A stretch of 64,000 nt of DNA from Prochilodus magdalenae (Eukaryota; Chordata; Actinopteri; Characiformes; Prochilodontidae). The first letter of the stretch is position 1; each line of letters begins with the position of its first letter. A program made the translations under genes and the position numbers. The stretch covers positions 640,001 through 704,000 of the forward strand of contig JAMWET010005077.1 in the NCBI GenBank assembly GCA_024036415.1, given 5' to 3'. Shown in pieces: positions 1-11,345 of the stretch. The notes beneath the pieces are model-generated. The model ran no database searches. It saw only the letters and a list, made by a program, of their open reading frames with translations, and was not told the DNA's origin.

Positions 1-133
1 GCAGGATACCTCTTTGCTCTCGGCCCTCTGCTTTTTGTCAGCATCTTTGATGTGTGGCTGGAGAAGTTCACCACAAACCAGGCGTACGCCCTCAACCTGA
101 TATCCGTGGGCGTCGTGGCATTTGGATGCACAG
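1..133 (+). CDS. slc29a4: slc29a4 exon A (left edge at or beyond window start)
   Basis: Frame 1 reads GYLFALGPLLFVSIFDVWLE through VVAFGCT. It includes one hydrophobic helix and the start of the next. The donor GTACTG begins at 134 and the exon ends in phase 1 (first base of a Val codon). The true left end cannot be set: bases 3-4 are AG, so an acceptor there is possible, but the exon may equally extend beyond the window. Confidence 0.9.
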
Positions 134-3100
134 GTACTGATTCTTCTTAAGCTTTAGATAGGGTGCAGCATGTGTCAGTGATTGTGTTTCTTCTTCCACC
201 TTTAGAGAGCGGTGGTTTTATGTTTATGTAGTGCTGTTATCCTGCCAGTGTGATGATTTGTCTGATATTTCTTTGATATCGTCTACAGTGCAGCAGTCCA
301 GTTTTTATGGATACATGGGGATGCTTCCCAAACGGTATACACAAGGAGTAATGACTGGGGAAAGTAAGATGATCCAGCTTGCTTCATAATAAACATTTTA
401 CCTGCTCAACTTAAAAAGTCTGCATAGCTTTGTTTCATTTCCTCAGCTCAGTTTAGTTAAAGGTTGTTGTACTTTTTTTAATCGGTATTTTATTTCTATA
501 GCAAATTTACAGTCAAAGATTACCACCCTTTGGTCTATACTTGCACACATTACATATACACACATTAACACAGTCCTCCAAACACTTTTCAACAGTTTAA
601 ACAGCTGGATGCTAACCGATAAACATGTGTTTTTAGATTTTTATATAGAAACAGTCACAGAGGAGGCCGGTCTAATGTCACTTGGGAGACCATTTCAGAG
701 TTTTGGTGTGGCGACAGCAAAAGCACAATCCCCTTTTTTGCTTGAGACAAGATCGTGCACCAATCAAAAGCGGCTGGGATGCAGACCTTAACGGTCGCAA
801 GGGCACATACATACAAAACTTGACCATAACATATGCAAGACCATCAACGCAGTTGCCAAGACTGGAGTAATGTGCTCCCTTTTCTTGGTTCCAGTTAATA
901 ATCTGGCTGTGCCATTACTGTAAGTGTAATAAACATGTAATAGATGCTTCATTAATTCCAAGATACAGTGCATTACAGTAATCCAGTCTAGATGTGATAA
1001 AAACATGGAGGATCTTTTCCAAATCTAAAACATTAAGAAATGGTTTTAATTTGGTGTTTGTTCTAAGCTGGAAGATCGGAGGCTAGAGGAGAACCAGCAG
1101 GCATGACAAGTGCAATAACGCGTATTAAGATAGTAAATGTAATTATGTTTCAGATAAAACCAAACTTTATGTTTATGTTCCCCAACGACAGTCAAATGCA
1201 CCAACATTACTATCTTTGTACGGATTACCGTGCCGTTTTTACTGTATAGAGTTATAACTTTATTTAGGAGCGCCACAGAGTCTGATATATGTTTTTCATA
1301 ACAAACAAACAATTTTTAAAGTTATCAACTTAAAGTAACCGCATTATGACATGTCCTATTGGGGAATTTCGAAGACAGGACCACAAGTGGTCAGTACTGA
1401 CCCAGAGATGGCGCCCAAGAGCACTGAATCTCATAGGACCCCAAGCTGACCCATCCAACTCAACCTCCCACCACCTCAACCAAGCTTCTTCTATGCAGAG
1501 GGCTGACTTATAAATGAAAACAAATCTTTTCCTGACCTGAATTCATTCATTTTTAAAGAACAAATATGTGAAGTGAAAATGTTTCTCTTCTCTCCTCCTA
1601 GGCACAGCAGGCGTGATCATTTCACTTAGCCGGATCTTCACCAAGCTGCTGATCACAGACGAGAGGAAGAACACCATCATCTTTTTCCTCATCTCCATTT
1701 GCATGGAGCTGATGTGCTTCATTCTGCATTTGCTGGTGCGCAGGACGCGCTTCGTGCGATATTACACCAGCCTGGCCCGTCAGGGCCTTTCCCACTCCAA
1801 AGACCACTCACAATATGGCAACCAGTACCAAGTTCACCATGATGTCATTACAGAGGAAGTAAGATTTGTAAGTTTTATTGTTCATTTCTGAGGCTGTGGC
1901 ATGACCTCGCAATCTGCTGGATTCACACTTTAATCTGCTTTAATTTGAGGGCACATATTCTTTAACCTTAAAACAACTTAACAACTGAACAATAGGTCGT
2001 AAAATTAATAACTTAATATTAAAATGGATATTAAAAGGTACAGTGTAAAGAGTTTAAAATATATATTAGCTGTGCAACAATTAAATAATGGACTGAAATA
2101 CTGATTTAACAGTAAATTTTCTTATAGCAGATAATAAGCATACCAGACAAAAATGAGTCATTTTCCATGTTTAAGGTGGTAGGAACTTCAGGCGCCTGCA
2201 GATAATGTTGCACAAGAATGATGGGGCTGTAAATACCTGTGGCGTATGAGTGACAGGATTCATAGATTGAGAAGAGGTGGTAGAGTGTAGTCAGTGTCTC
2301 ATTCAGTGTGAAAAGCAGATGTTAGTAATTGGCACAATGGAGTCATTGCATTTGAAGGGGCTAAAGGTCGTAGCCTGAAGGAAGTATCTACATTTGCAGG
2401 TGTATAGAAGTGTACGGCCATACGGGTCAACCAGCTGTGGCTAATATCACAGTCTACAGTTAACTCTCCTTAGAGCTGTGCCAGGGAAGGCATCTACCAA
2501 ATCTGTCCGGCAAAGCAATTCTTTGAGGCAAGAGTGACTGTACATAGATGTCGCCTACCTCCAGAAACCTGTCTAGTCCATGCCAAATCAGTTAGCAGCA
2601 GTTATTCATGCTTGTGGAGGTAGAACATGCTATTAGGTACATTTCAGTCACAGATAACTCATTTTTGATTACATGATTTGTTGATTTTGGATTAAAAACA
2701 AGTTAACACATGCTCTACACACCTCTACAAATTTTAGTGCACAATGTCTATTTATTGACTATTCTATTCTATTCTATTCTGTTCTATTTACAGACTTTAA
2801 AATGTACTATAACGAGACAGGCAGTGTTGTATGTCTTTTTTGCCATTTATAGAATACAACAAATAAACAATAACTGTAAATAATAAAATATACATGTGCC
2901 TCAAAATACCTTATCGTTGAAGTCTCCAAAAAGATTTTACAGATGGAAAAAATATACCTTAATTAATGTCAATGTTACCACATTTTTATCACCATTATGC
3001 ATAAATTATGCATAAATATAAAAAGCCACAGACCAATTCAAAATAAAAAATGGAAAATTAGAAAAACGAGACACAAGGTTTTGTTGAACAGCAGTGACAT

Positions 3101-4911
3101 TTCTGTGGTACTGTAGCAACAGACAGCCAACAAAAATGAAATCATGGCCAGCACTTCAATTAGATTTTTGTTCAATTCAACAACATTATGTTAAATTGGT
3201 AAATTTCAATTAAAGTGTAGAAATCCGTTTGGCTTTAAAATGAATAAAAATATATAATAATCCCTAATTACCAAGTTCAGCTACTTTAAGGGGAAGCCAC
3301 TGTTGACACAGGTATTCAGTTAATGCTCATACCGCTCATATATAGTTATGTAATGAGATGCTGAGGAGCAGAAGCACGTGAGCCTAAGGTCACCATATCC
3401 AGTACCAAGAGAAATGTGGAGCAGTGGAACTGTGTTCTGTGGAGGGATGGAGCTCCCCTCCAACATCTGTACCTGGCATTACGTTTGCTTTTGTGCCTGC
3501 ATGCAATAAAATCATCACAGCATTGTTCTACCATCTAGTGTAAAGCCTTTTTAAATGAGTAGAGACTGTTACTGTAGCAATAGGGATAAACTCTCTGTTT
3601 GCACTGTATGAAGATTTCTCCAACAGACGCTGAAAGGAACAGGTCTTTGTGCTCGGATGTTTTCCTTGAAAATTGATCGTAGCATCCTGCTGTTTGTGAA
3701 GGCTCATTGGTTTGATCGTGGTAAATGGGCTCTATAGCTCAGAGAGAAGGTGAAGGCGCTTGATTTAGTGCCAGAGGCTGTTCACTTAATTCACATTGGC
3801 ACTTGTGCATAACAATGTTTTTCCTCCGGGTGATGGATGGAATACTAAGCGCTGTTACTTCATGCCAAATATTTTCCCATTTTTTGGTGTAATGGAACGT
3901 TTTGAACGCGTTAATGCAACAGGCTGGCTGGGAAGAAGCTGCAGATGAAAACCAGCGCATGGAAGAAGGAAGGTCTAGTAAAAATCGCTCAGTCTGAACA
4001 AATAAAAGATGCCATCATTTCTGCTAGCAGTCATCTTGGAGAGATGCCAAGACTCTCATTAGTGGGAACCTGACTAGCAAAGAAAGCTAGAAGCTCGGAA
4101 TAACTCTATCAGTTATGAGCCGTTAGGATCTTCATACTTAGCTTGTTTTTTTTTGCGCTGCTTTTCCTGTGAATTCTCTTTGCTCTCCGAGACTCTTGAA
4201 TTATTATGCTGGGTGCTCCCAGTCTCCACTGCCTTGGGACCTGGGGGCTCTTTTTAAAATCTCAACAAATTAAGAAGAGTGGTTTTACTGGCTCAGCCAG
4301 GCACTTAATCAAGTAATGGCCCTCTTCATGCAGCCCCTGCAGAAGCGCTAGCACACCAGAGGAAGATTCATAATGGCCGGATTCAGCTTTAACAAGGTTA
4401 CACACGCATGATTGGTGCTGCCGCTGGTTTCAACATATTCTTTTCATTGTCACTTCATACATTCCAGTTTCACAGTATGTAATAAGGCACAAAATGACCG
4501 CCTTCTGAAAACAAGGGGCTCCCCTCCCTACGTCTGTGCAGCTGTGATGTTTTTCAGTCGAGATTGGTCTGATCTCATCTCTCTTGCTTCAAGGGCAATG
4601 GTGCAGTGGGAGTTTCTCCTACTGAAGATGGAGGCACAGAGACAGACTATGCTGGCACCAACACCTATGTGAGATTTGATGTGCCTAAGCTGAAAATTAA
4701 AAGGAGCTGGCCAAGCATCAAGGGTGAGATCACAATGAAGAAAACTGCTGTAACCAACTTATGACTTATAAATGCTTATTATTATTATTATTATTAATTG
4801 ATTATTATTATTATAAAGTATTATTATTATCATAAAGTATTATTATTAGTATTATAAAGTATTGCTATTATAAAGTATTATGATTATTATTATTAAGTAT
4901 TATTATTGTTA

Positions 4912-4942
<31 letters not shown>

Positions 4943-7900
4943 AACAACAATCCTTTTTTCTTATATAGTGCTTTTCAAGAACACAAAAGATTTCACAATT
5001 GAAAAAAAAGTTGTTACTATTATCAGTTGTTTGTTATTACAGAAGCATTCAAATGTACTAGAAGTACTAAATGTGCTATACTATTTTAGCACAGTATGTC
5101 AGCATCACATGGACCCCCTAAAGGGACGTGTTGTATATCTTTTAGGTAAAAATCTGGTGTGGACCAGATACTGTATGCTAAGCACCCCATACTATCAAGT
5201 GCATGCCTCATACCTCACAGTACCTGGAGCTCACCTGAGAGTATCTAGTGCTTATCGAATAGTATCCGGTGCGCATCTGACACTATACCTTATACCAAAA
5301 AAATTACACCCTGTCCCTTCAGGGGCTCCGTATCATCACCTAAACACTCTGTTCTTCTGGAGTTTAAGAAATACATCAACAAAAACCGATCTAATATCAC
5401 TCAAGTCAAAATATCTGTTCACTACCAGTAAATATATTTTACGCTGATGCTAATAATGATTCCAGTGTTATCATGCATAACCAGTTTCCAGTATTTTAAA
5501 AGCTAAAGCTGTCAAAACACCTGCTTCTTTTTCTTATAACATATTTTAATTGTTGAGTTTGGCAGATAAGGTATCTACAAGGTGTAGTCTTCTAAAACTG
5601 CAGTGACCTGTATTTAACCCATACTTTAATTTCTCAGTAGCTACAGTCCTGGGCAATAAAATGGGCCAGATTCAAACCCTTTATTAATCATAAACTAACT
5701 TGGATATTTTTTCAGCTGTTTAAAGCCATCAGTGCTGAGTGAAGCCCTGCTGACTCTTCTTTCCATAAAAGACTGTTACAGGTTTACCTGTAAAACCTGT
5801 ACCCGTTACCTGTAATGCTTTTTTGGGCACATTTGTTTTGGGAGTCCTGAGATTATTTCACATATAACTCACGTATAATTTGTTAACCCCCCATTGTGTG
5901 AGTGGATTAGACACAGCAGTTCTGCTGGAGTGTTTAAACACTGTGTCCACTCACTGTCCACTCTATTAGACACTCCTACCTTGCTGATCCACCTTGTAGA
6001 TGTCAAGTCAGAGACAACAGCTTATCTTCTCCTACACAGTGCAGTGTTGGTGATCCTTTAGTCCTTCATCAGTGGTCACAGGACGCTGCCCACAAGACTC
6101 TGTTGGCTGGAGAGTTTTGGTTAGTGGACTGTTCTCAGTCCAGCAGTGATGTGTTTAATAACTCCAGCAGCAGTGCTGTGTTTGATCCACTCAGTAGCCA
6201 ATTTAGTGTAGTCATTATTTTAGTTTTTTTTTTATCTGATGACATCATTTCATATCGTTCGACTGTAACATGAGTGACCCCTTTTCTTTCAGACATGATC
6301 CTGCATCGATATGTGGTCTCCCGTGTGATCTGGACCTACATGTTGTCCATTGCTGTCACCTACTTCATCACGCTGTGCCTGTTTCCAGGCCTGGAGTCAG
6401 AGATACGCAATGCCACACTGGGAGAGTGGCTGCCCATCCTCATCATGGCCATCTTTAACATGTCCGATTTTGTGGGCAAAGTGAGCTCCTGAATAAAAAT
6501 GCCCTTTACGCACTTTTCACTGCATGCTTAGTCTAGTAGCTTAGCGCAAGTAGGCTATCCTGATGATCCTTATCTGTACTCAGTCCTGTCAGGCAGACAC
6601 ATTTTTCTACAAAACAAGCAGCTCATAGATAGCTCTGTTTGTCCACAGATTCTGGCTGCTTTGCCGTACGAGTGGAACGGGATGCGTCTGCTCTTGTTCT
6701 CCTGCATCAGGGTGGTCTTCATCCCTCTCTTCATCATGTGTGTATACCCGGTGCCAAAACCTACACTCAGTCACCCAGCGTGGCCATGTGTCTTCTCCCT
6801 CCTCATGGGGATCTCCAACGGCTACTTCGGCAGCGTGCCCATGATTCAGGCCGCGGGCAAGGTGCCGCCAGAGCAGAGGGAATTAGCAGGTAAATCTGCT
6901 GACTTTAAAAGCGTCCAGTATGCTAATGCTGCCGGTAAAGGCTGTAGGGCCCAGTTAGCATTATTTAAATGAGAATATAAAATCAGCAGATTCCCTCTAT
7001 CTTTCATGCACTGTTAGCCACATTAGCATTTTCGCATCACATCCAAAACAATGGCCATTTTACATTAACGGCCAACCACTTTCTCCAAATCTCAAATAGA
7101 TTTGTTCATGTGGTTTCTGACGCATCTTTAAAGGTACTGACAGTTAGGCCTAAAGATAACTACTACGACTGTGACTATGACTACTGCAAGTTTTAGCTAT
7201 GCAACAGGCACAACCCCATTTCCAGAAAAGCTGGGATGGCGTGCATAAACAGAATGTAATTATGTTCAAATTATTAAAACCCTATATTTAGTTGTAAATA
7301 AGAAATATTATTGGTTTTTGAGAAATAAATGCCCATTTTGATGCTGGTTTTACAAATCTAATATTGCATCACTTCTTCTTTTAACAACACTCTGTAAGTT
7401 TTTGGCAACTGAGAAGACCAGTCGCTCTAGTTTTGAAAGTGAAATGTTTTCCTTTCCTGCTCGATACAGTGTTTTAGCTGCTTAGGCACCTATATTTTTA
7501 TTTTTATTCCTTTCATAATGTGCTGAATCTTGGGGTAACAGGCCTGGACTGCAGGCAGACCAACTTTTTTGAAACATATTGCTGGCATCAAATTCAAACT
7601 GAGAAAATGTTTTTTAAACATTCTACATTTGATATGTTGTCTTTGTACATTTTTGGACTTTGTACAAGGTTTAAATTAATCACACAATTTGTATATACAT
7701 TTTGCAAAGCACCCAAACCTTTTAAAACCGGTGTTTCTAGATAACAGTATGTAATATGATGTCAAAAATGTTGTGTGCAATTTTTTAATTATTTGCTTCA
7801 ATACAGCAACTTTTCAGAACATTTTTTATTTTCACTGAAAGTCATGTAAAAACATGATATACCAAGACATTTTGTAACATTGGTCCTGGTCTATTCATCC

Positions 7901-8897
7901 TTCTAAATTCTATCTGGTGTTACCAGAATATGCCAAAAATTATGGTTGGTTTTTGCAGTTGGCCAATTTGATTCAAGCAAGTTGGGTTTGCAGTTTGCAA
8001 AATGCTCTTCACTTCATTACTTGTTAGCTACATCTGCCGTGTAGGAACAGGTTAGCTTTGTAGACAAAAAACAAAAATGTGCCCGCTAAACTTGTCTTGA
8101 CTAAGTGACTCCATTTTGGGTAAAGGACCATTTGGGTAACCGGTCCATTTAATTTTTGCCCAAACCATTGCTTTAAAAGAACAAATGCACTAATTACATG
8201 AATAGCACATTAGTAATGACTGTAGCCATAAGAAAGCAAAGGAAGAGATTAATGGCTTACGTCTCCACTGCTGCTCAAATGTTTCTCCTGGGAAAAAGAG
8301 CTCGGAAACCCCACTTGTCTCCTCCTAAGTTATGGGATAGATCTCAACATAAAGTCACATAATGTGCTTAAGATACTAACACTTCTCTTTATTTGCAGCT
8401 AAACGTTCATCTCTCCCTTATCTCCTGTATCTTTTGTCTTCTTTAAATCTAAAGCTATTTCTCCTAAGGGGATTTCAGAGAATCTGAGCCGTCAAAGAGC
8501 AACTTGCCCAGTAGATTATTCCTTTGGGTAGCGGCCAGCTAGCATTATACAAATGAAAACGTGAAATCTGCATCAGCCGTGCATTATTAACCGCATTAAC
8601 ATACTGAGTGATGTAGCTGAAGTGATTTTCAGACGAATGATAAAAGCTTTATGTATGCATGATAGTTGCATGTAAGTGACCAATTCTACATTCATGTCTG
8701 TGTCTCTGTGTGTCCAGCTCTGTATTTGGACTCAGCAATGTCTCTGCTTACTCCTTTCAACAGGAAACACTATGACTGTGTCCTACATGGCAGGACTGAT
8801 GCTGGGATCTGTGGTGGCCTATGCGGCTTACCGTTTCACTGTTCCAGGCTCAGGCCTCCACTCAGAGACTGGCTCAAACTTCACCCAGGGTTATTAA
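1..8897 (+). CDS. slc29a4: slc29a4 (ENT4/PMAT), 3' part, seven coding exons
   Basis: This is a plasma-membrane transporter of the SLC29 family. ENT4 carries monoamines and other organic cations, and adenosine at acidic pH. Exons at 1-133, 289-363, 1602-1867, 4594-4723, 6293-6480, 6649-6889 and 8764-8897 all have GT-AG borders and keep one frame, giving about 388 residues plus TAA. Recognisable blocks are GYLFALGPLLF, YTQGVMTGES, ISLSRIFTKLL, HRYVVSRVIW, YFITLCLFPGLESEIR, GEWLPILIMA, FNMSDFVGK, HPAWPCVFSLLMGISNGYFG and GNTMTVSYMAG. These match my memory of human SLC29A4 closely. By length (human about 530 residues) roughly 140 N-terminal residues, with the first transmembrane helices, lie left of the window. 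The variable stretch ending exon 3 and opening exon 4 fits the large intracellular loop. The Glu codon at 360-362 sits where the human TM5 glutamate important for cation selectivity (E206) is expected. No disruptions are seen. ENT1-3 are less likely because of the ENT4-type loop and C-terminus. Confidence 0.95.
289..363 (+). CDS. slc29a4: slc29a4 exon B, TM5 region
   Basis: Acceptor TCTACAG ends at 288 and donor GTAAGA starts at 364. The exon reads VQQSSFYGYMGMLPKRYTQG then VMTGE, ending with the first base of the next Ser codon. The Glu at 360-362 aligns with the acidic TM5 residue known to govern organic-cation selectivity in human PMAT, so cation transport is expected to be kept. Confidence 0.93.
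364..1601 (+). other. slc29a4 intron; nothing recognised
   Basis: This is A/T-rich intronic sequence between exons B and C. The short open frames at 609-870 and 1046-1312 have no family resemblance and no splice support. I see no repeat family or RNA gene. Confidence 0.6.
1602..1867 (+). CDS. slc29a4: slc29a4 exon C, TM6 and start of the cytoplasmic loop
   Basis: The acceptor is TCTCCTCCTAG and the donor GTAAGT begins at 1868. It encodes TAGVIISLSRIFTKLL, a hydrophobic segment (TIIFFLISICMELMCFILHL), and a basic, Ser/His-rich loop start ending HHDVITEEVRF. The loop side is variable in the family; the preceding helix is well conserved. It ends in phase 0. Confidence 0.93.
1868..4593 (+). other. 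slc29a4 intron with one short microsatellite
   Basis: The intron is mostly A/T-rich. An ATTCT pentanucleotide tract lies at 2759-2790. From about 3590 to 4420 the composition is more balanced and free of simple repeats (for example around 4200-4400), which could reflect a conserved intronic regulatory element. I cannot measure conservation from one sequence, so this is a suggestion only. Confidence 0.4.
2759..2790. repeat. (ATTCT)n microsatellite
   Basis: About six copies of ATTCT with one T-to-G change, inside an slc29a4 intron. Confidence 0.85.
4594..4723 (+). CDS. slc29a4: slc29a4 exon D, cytoplasmic loop
   Basis: Acceptor CTTGCTTCAAG ends at 4593 and donor GTGAGA begins at 4724. It reads GNGAVGVSPTEDGGTETDYA and then YVRFDVPKLKIKRSWPSIK. 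The first half is low in hydrophobic residues, as expected for the ENT4 central loop. The YVRFDVP and RSWP motifs match human YMRFDVP and RSWP. The phase agrees with both neighbours. Confidence 0.88.
4776..4942. repeat. compound (TTA)n microsatellite
   Basis: Runs of ATT/TTA are interrupted several times by ATAAAGT segments, making a compound tract of about 165 bp. It begins about 50 bp past the exon D donor. Confidence 0.9.
5170..5290. repeat. degenerate 21-bp minisatellite in slc29a4 intron
   Basis: Units start at 5170, 5191, 5219, 5240 and 5261, with a partial unit at 5282. Each is 21 bp, with a 7-bp extra piece at 5212-5218. Units share a lead AGTATC- or ACTATC-like motif, a central GTGC-like core and a CTGAG/CTCAT-like end. 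Because 21 is seven codons, the repeat keeps open a 159-codon frame at 4968-5447, in which a VSGAHLT-like heptad recurs. That frame has no family match and lies within an intron. Confidence 0.7.
5897..6193. mobile_element. palindromic dispersed repeat, copy 1 (core)
   Basis: This resembles a non-autonomous element I recall as abundant in otophysan fish genomes. It shares long blocks with 14034-14310, such as GGAGTGTTTAAACACTGTGT and ATTAGACACTCCTACC. Its ends are inverted copies of each other: GTGAGTGGATTAGACACAGC on the left mirrors GCTGTGTTTGATCCACTCA on the right. The outer arms seen in copy 2 are missing. It sits in the last part of the slc29a4 intron before exon E. Confidence 0.75.
6293..6480 (+). 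CDS. slc29a4: slc29a4 exon E, TM7-TM8
   Basis: Acceptor CTTTTCTTTCAG ends at 6292 and donor GTGAGC begins at 6481. It reads HRYVVSRVIWTYMLSIAVTY, FITLCLFPGLESEIR and GEWLPILIMAIFNMSDFVGK. It is the best-conserved part of the protein in this window and carries the FPGLESEI block typical of ENT4. Confidence 0.95.
6649..6889 (+). CDS. slc29a4: slc29a4 exon F, TM9-TM10
   Basis: Acceptor TTTGTCCACAG ends at 6648 and donor GTAAAT begins at 6890. It reads ILAALPYEWNGMRLLLFSCI, RVVFIPLFIMCVYP, then HPAWPCVFSLLMGISNGYFG and SVPMIQAAGKVPPEQRELAG. The conserved SNGYFGS motif of ENT transporters is intact. It ends in phase 1 within a Gly codon. Confidence 0.95.
6890..8763 (+). other. slc29a4 last intron, carrying a Tc1/mariner derivative
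   Basis: Apart from the transposon at 7210-7737 the intron is A/T-rich, and I recognise nothing else in it. There is a T/C-rich tract before the acceptor at 8763. Confidence 0.6.
7210..7737 (-). mobile_element. Tc1/mariner-type element, internally deleted
   Basis: The left end begins ACAACCCCATTTCCAGAAAA, and the right end is a decayed inverted copy (GCAAAGCACCCAAACCTTTT and following bases). The interior contains the familiar GCATCACTTCTTCTTTTAAC block and GGCCTGGACTGCAGGCAGAC, the reverse of a WPACSPD-type transposase motif. The transposase would lie on the minus strand, but most of it is gone. Family assignment is from memory. Confidence 0.7.
8764..8897 (+). CDS. slc29a4: slc29a4 terminal coding exon, TM11 and C-terminus
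   Basis: The acceptor CAACAG ends at 8763, after a T/C-rich tract. It encodes NTMTVSYMAGLMLGSVVAYA, then a short hydrophilic tail rich in Gly and Ser that ends TQGY and TAA at 8895-8897. The tail differs in sequence from the mammalian tail but is similarly short, as expected for a variable C-terminus. A likely N-glycosylation triplet (NFT) lies three residues before the end of the tail. Confidence 0.94.
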
Positions 8898-9515
8898 TGC
8901 CCTACAACTGCACTCCACAGCTCCACACACTGTATGCATTACCACATCAATCTCATCAGGTGGCACCGTTTCCCATGTAGCAACTCTGCAGTAACCACAA
9001 ATCAAAGCTGTGCCGCAGCCATATTTTGCCCAGGCTGCAAAGCTGTGCTCTTTTGAATGTAGTGAAGTGGGAGGGGGGGAGGGGGGGGGTCTTGCTGACA
9101 CTCTAAAGAGTTGTATGTAGCCTGTGCTTTACTGTGTTGCGTATTTATGTTGTATGGAAGTGTTTTAATGAGCTTTAAAAGGGAGATGTGTGGTGTCTGG
9201 TGATGCAGCTGGTTGCATTGGGCTGTTGGTCTTAGTGACTGCCCCTCTAGTGATGGTTTGTGGCAGGAAACCATGAGCTTTTATGTGTGTACGCCATGAA
9301 GGTGGATTTTACTGAATAACTCCAGTGGCTTCGGGTCCACTTACATCTACCTTCTCCAGAAATCCTGCCTTGTTGGTGATGTTGGTTACAGGTAAAAAGC
9401 CAATCCCTGAGTTGAGAAAACTGTGTCCTTAATCGTGCTTTATGAATGTTGGATGTTTTTGCTAAAGCAAACTGAATGTGGACCTCAAAGAATAAAAGCT
9501 TTTTTGTATATTTTC
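8898..9515 (+). other. slc29a4: slc29a4 3' UTR with poly(A) signal
   Basis: There is no reading frame after the TAA. A G-rich run (about 9069-9090) and a CA-rich stretch precede a canonical AATAAA at 9491-9496. A T/G-rich tract from 9500 follows, fitting a cleavage site about 15-25 bases past the signal. The exact cleavage site is inferred. Confidence 0.7.
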
Positions 9516-10299
9516 TTTTGTTCTCCATGTTTCTGTATCCTTTTAAGGCTTTTCATCCTAAACTTACCAAAAGACACATGAGCACGCATGTTTCTTTGTC
9601 AAGATCTTGCTGAGAACACCCTATCACTATCTGGAAAAATACTGGAGTCCTATTGGAAAATACATGTCCCTGTGGTTAGGCCTTTTATAATATTCATATG
9701 CGCTGCCAGAAAAACGGGTGCTGTTCATGTAAATTTTAGTACCCTCAGGTCCATAAAATGTAAATGTACTTTCATAGATACAACATTTGTTATACAAATG
9801 AGCTTTAAAGGTACACTACATCCAGTTCCCCAGGGGAAAGGTCTGTACTCGTACCTTTTAATAACTTGTATGGTAATTCCTCCAAGACTGAATTTCCAGC
9901 TTTTATTATTATAATTAATTTAATCATCAAGATGCAAACTAATTAATTCAAAGTGATTTGGTATGAAACGGTGCATTGTTGAAAAGCTATTGAAGAAAAA
10001 ATCTCTCCAGTGTTGACGCTAGGAACCAGGGGTTGCAGCGCAACTATAGTTGGCCATTTTCCTCATTATCTACATGACCAGTTGACCTGCATGAGTCCTT
10101 TGAGTTTAATATTTCATGTGGATAGTGGGATAACGATGAATCACAAACACTTCATTTTTGATTAGACTATTATTCCTTACAAAGCCCCGCATGCACTTCT
10201 CCACCATTGATGTGTTCAAAAAATAGACATTTCTTGGATCCCTAATTAACCTCTTGTACCCCTCTGAAGGTCTGCAAATCTAAAATAGTGAACTGTTGC
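9516..10299. other. intergenic; possible decayed repeat
   Basis: No exon is recognised. At about 9730-9865 there are repeated GTACCTTTT/GTACACTA-type words that resemble a fish interspersed repeat rich in GTACC, but the match is too weak to name. The open frame at 9588-9914 has no family resemblance. Confidence 0.35.
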
Positions 10300-10621
10300 T
10301 CAGTTCCCAAACCGAAGACCAAAGAGGAGATGAGCAAAATCTCAATTTTGTGGAGGAGCTCATAACCAAACTAGAAAAGAGCATGTCTAGAAGAAGAAGC
10401 CAGTTAGGTTGGCATCTGGTATGGCGACTGAGTTAGCAGCCATCCAATGTGGGACCCCTCCAATACTAGGGAGGATATTTTGCACATTGGTAACACCACT
10501 GCCTTTTGCGTGCCAGAGTAGGGCAACAACTCAGGCAACAACTACACCACACTGTACTAATAGCCTTTGGGCAAGATTCCTTATGCTACATTCATGTAAT
10601 TTAGTGGAATTCTCCTTTGAA
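10300..10621 (+). repeat. SINE-like repeat, copy 1
   Basis: About 320 bp that recur at 11020-11345 in the same orientation. Shared blocks include GGCATCTGGTATGGC, GCACATTGGTAACACC and GGGCAAGATTCCTTAT. The segment TTGGTAACACC to CCAGAGTAGGG resembles the tRNA-like head of fish SINEs. I cannot name the family. Confidence 0.6.
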
Positions 10622-11019
10622 CTGGAATCCCACTGGTTCCACTGCATATTTGAACCATTAAGATGTAAACAGAGTCATTTAAAGTGGTTTGACGTGAAAT
10701 GTTTAGTGAGTCAGAATTGTTTATAGCAGTGGTGATGGGAATCAGACATCCCATCACTGGTTCCGTTTGATGCCTCTTAAAGCTACCTCACAGAAAGTTA
10801 TTACATGGCTACCAATGTGTTGTCTGGTGACTTCTATAAAAGTTTTGAGATCAACATTTGGCTTAAAATATACAGTTTTAAAAATGAGGAGTGCTTTAGG
10901 GAATCAGATTCACCAATTTTTTTATACTCATTTTTTTAGCATTGCATATAACAACTCTATAAATAAAAAGTAAATAAAGTAAATAAAAAGGCTAGATTTG
11001 TGTTGCAGACATTGTGACC

Positions 11020-11345
11020 CCATTTCTCAGACTTCAAACAAAGAGGAGCTCAGTAAGAGCTCAATTCATTTGTGGAGAAGCACACTACCATACTAGAAAC
11101 TAGCACCTTCAGAAAGAGCTAGTTTCTTTTTTTAGGCTGGCATCTGGTATGGCAGGTAAGTTATCTGCCAGCCAATGTGAGACTCCACCAATACTGAGGG
11201 GCATTTTGCACACTGGTAACACCGCTGCCCTTTATATGCCAGAGTAGGGTTTCATTTCCCACTCAGGCAGCCAAACCACCTTATACCAATAGCCCTTGGA
11301 CAAGATTCCTTATTCTCCATTCATTCCTTGATTTAGTGGAATTAT
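11020..11345 (+). repeat. SINE-like repeat, copy 2
   Basis: Second copy of the 10300-10621 unit, about 720 bp downstream in direct orientation. It keeps a T-arm-like inverted stem (GAGTAGGG...TCCCACTC) that is broken in copy 1. Together with a CTGGTAACACCGCTGCC box this suggests a tRNA-derived RNA polymerase III promoter relic. Confidence 0.6.

Noticed and set aside
4968..5447. 159-codon plus-strand frame within an slc29a4 intron
   Set aside because: Held open by a 21-bp tandem repeat; no homology, and it is flanked by verified exons of slc29a4 in a different reading context.
8666..8980. 104-codon frame overlapping the last slc29a4 exon
   Set aside because: A register shift of the true exon 8764-8897; it runs through the acceptor and the stop codon.
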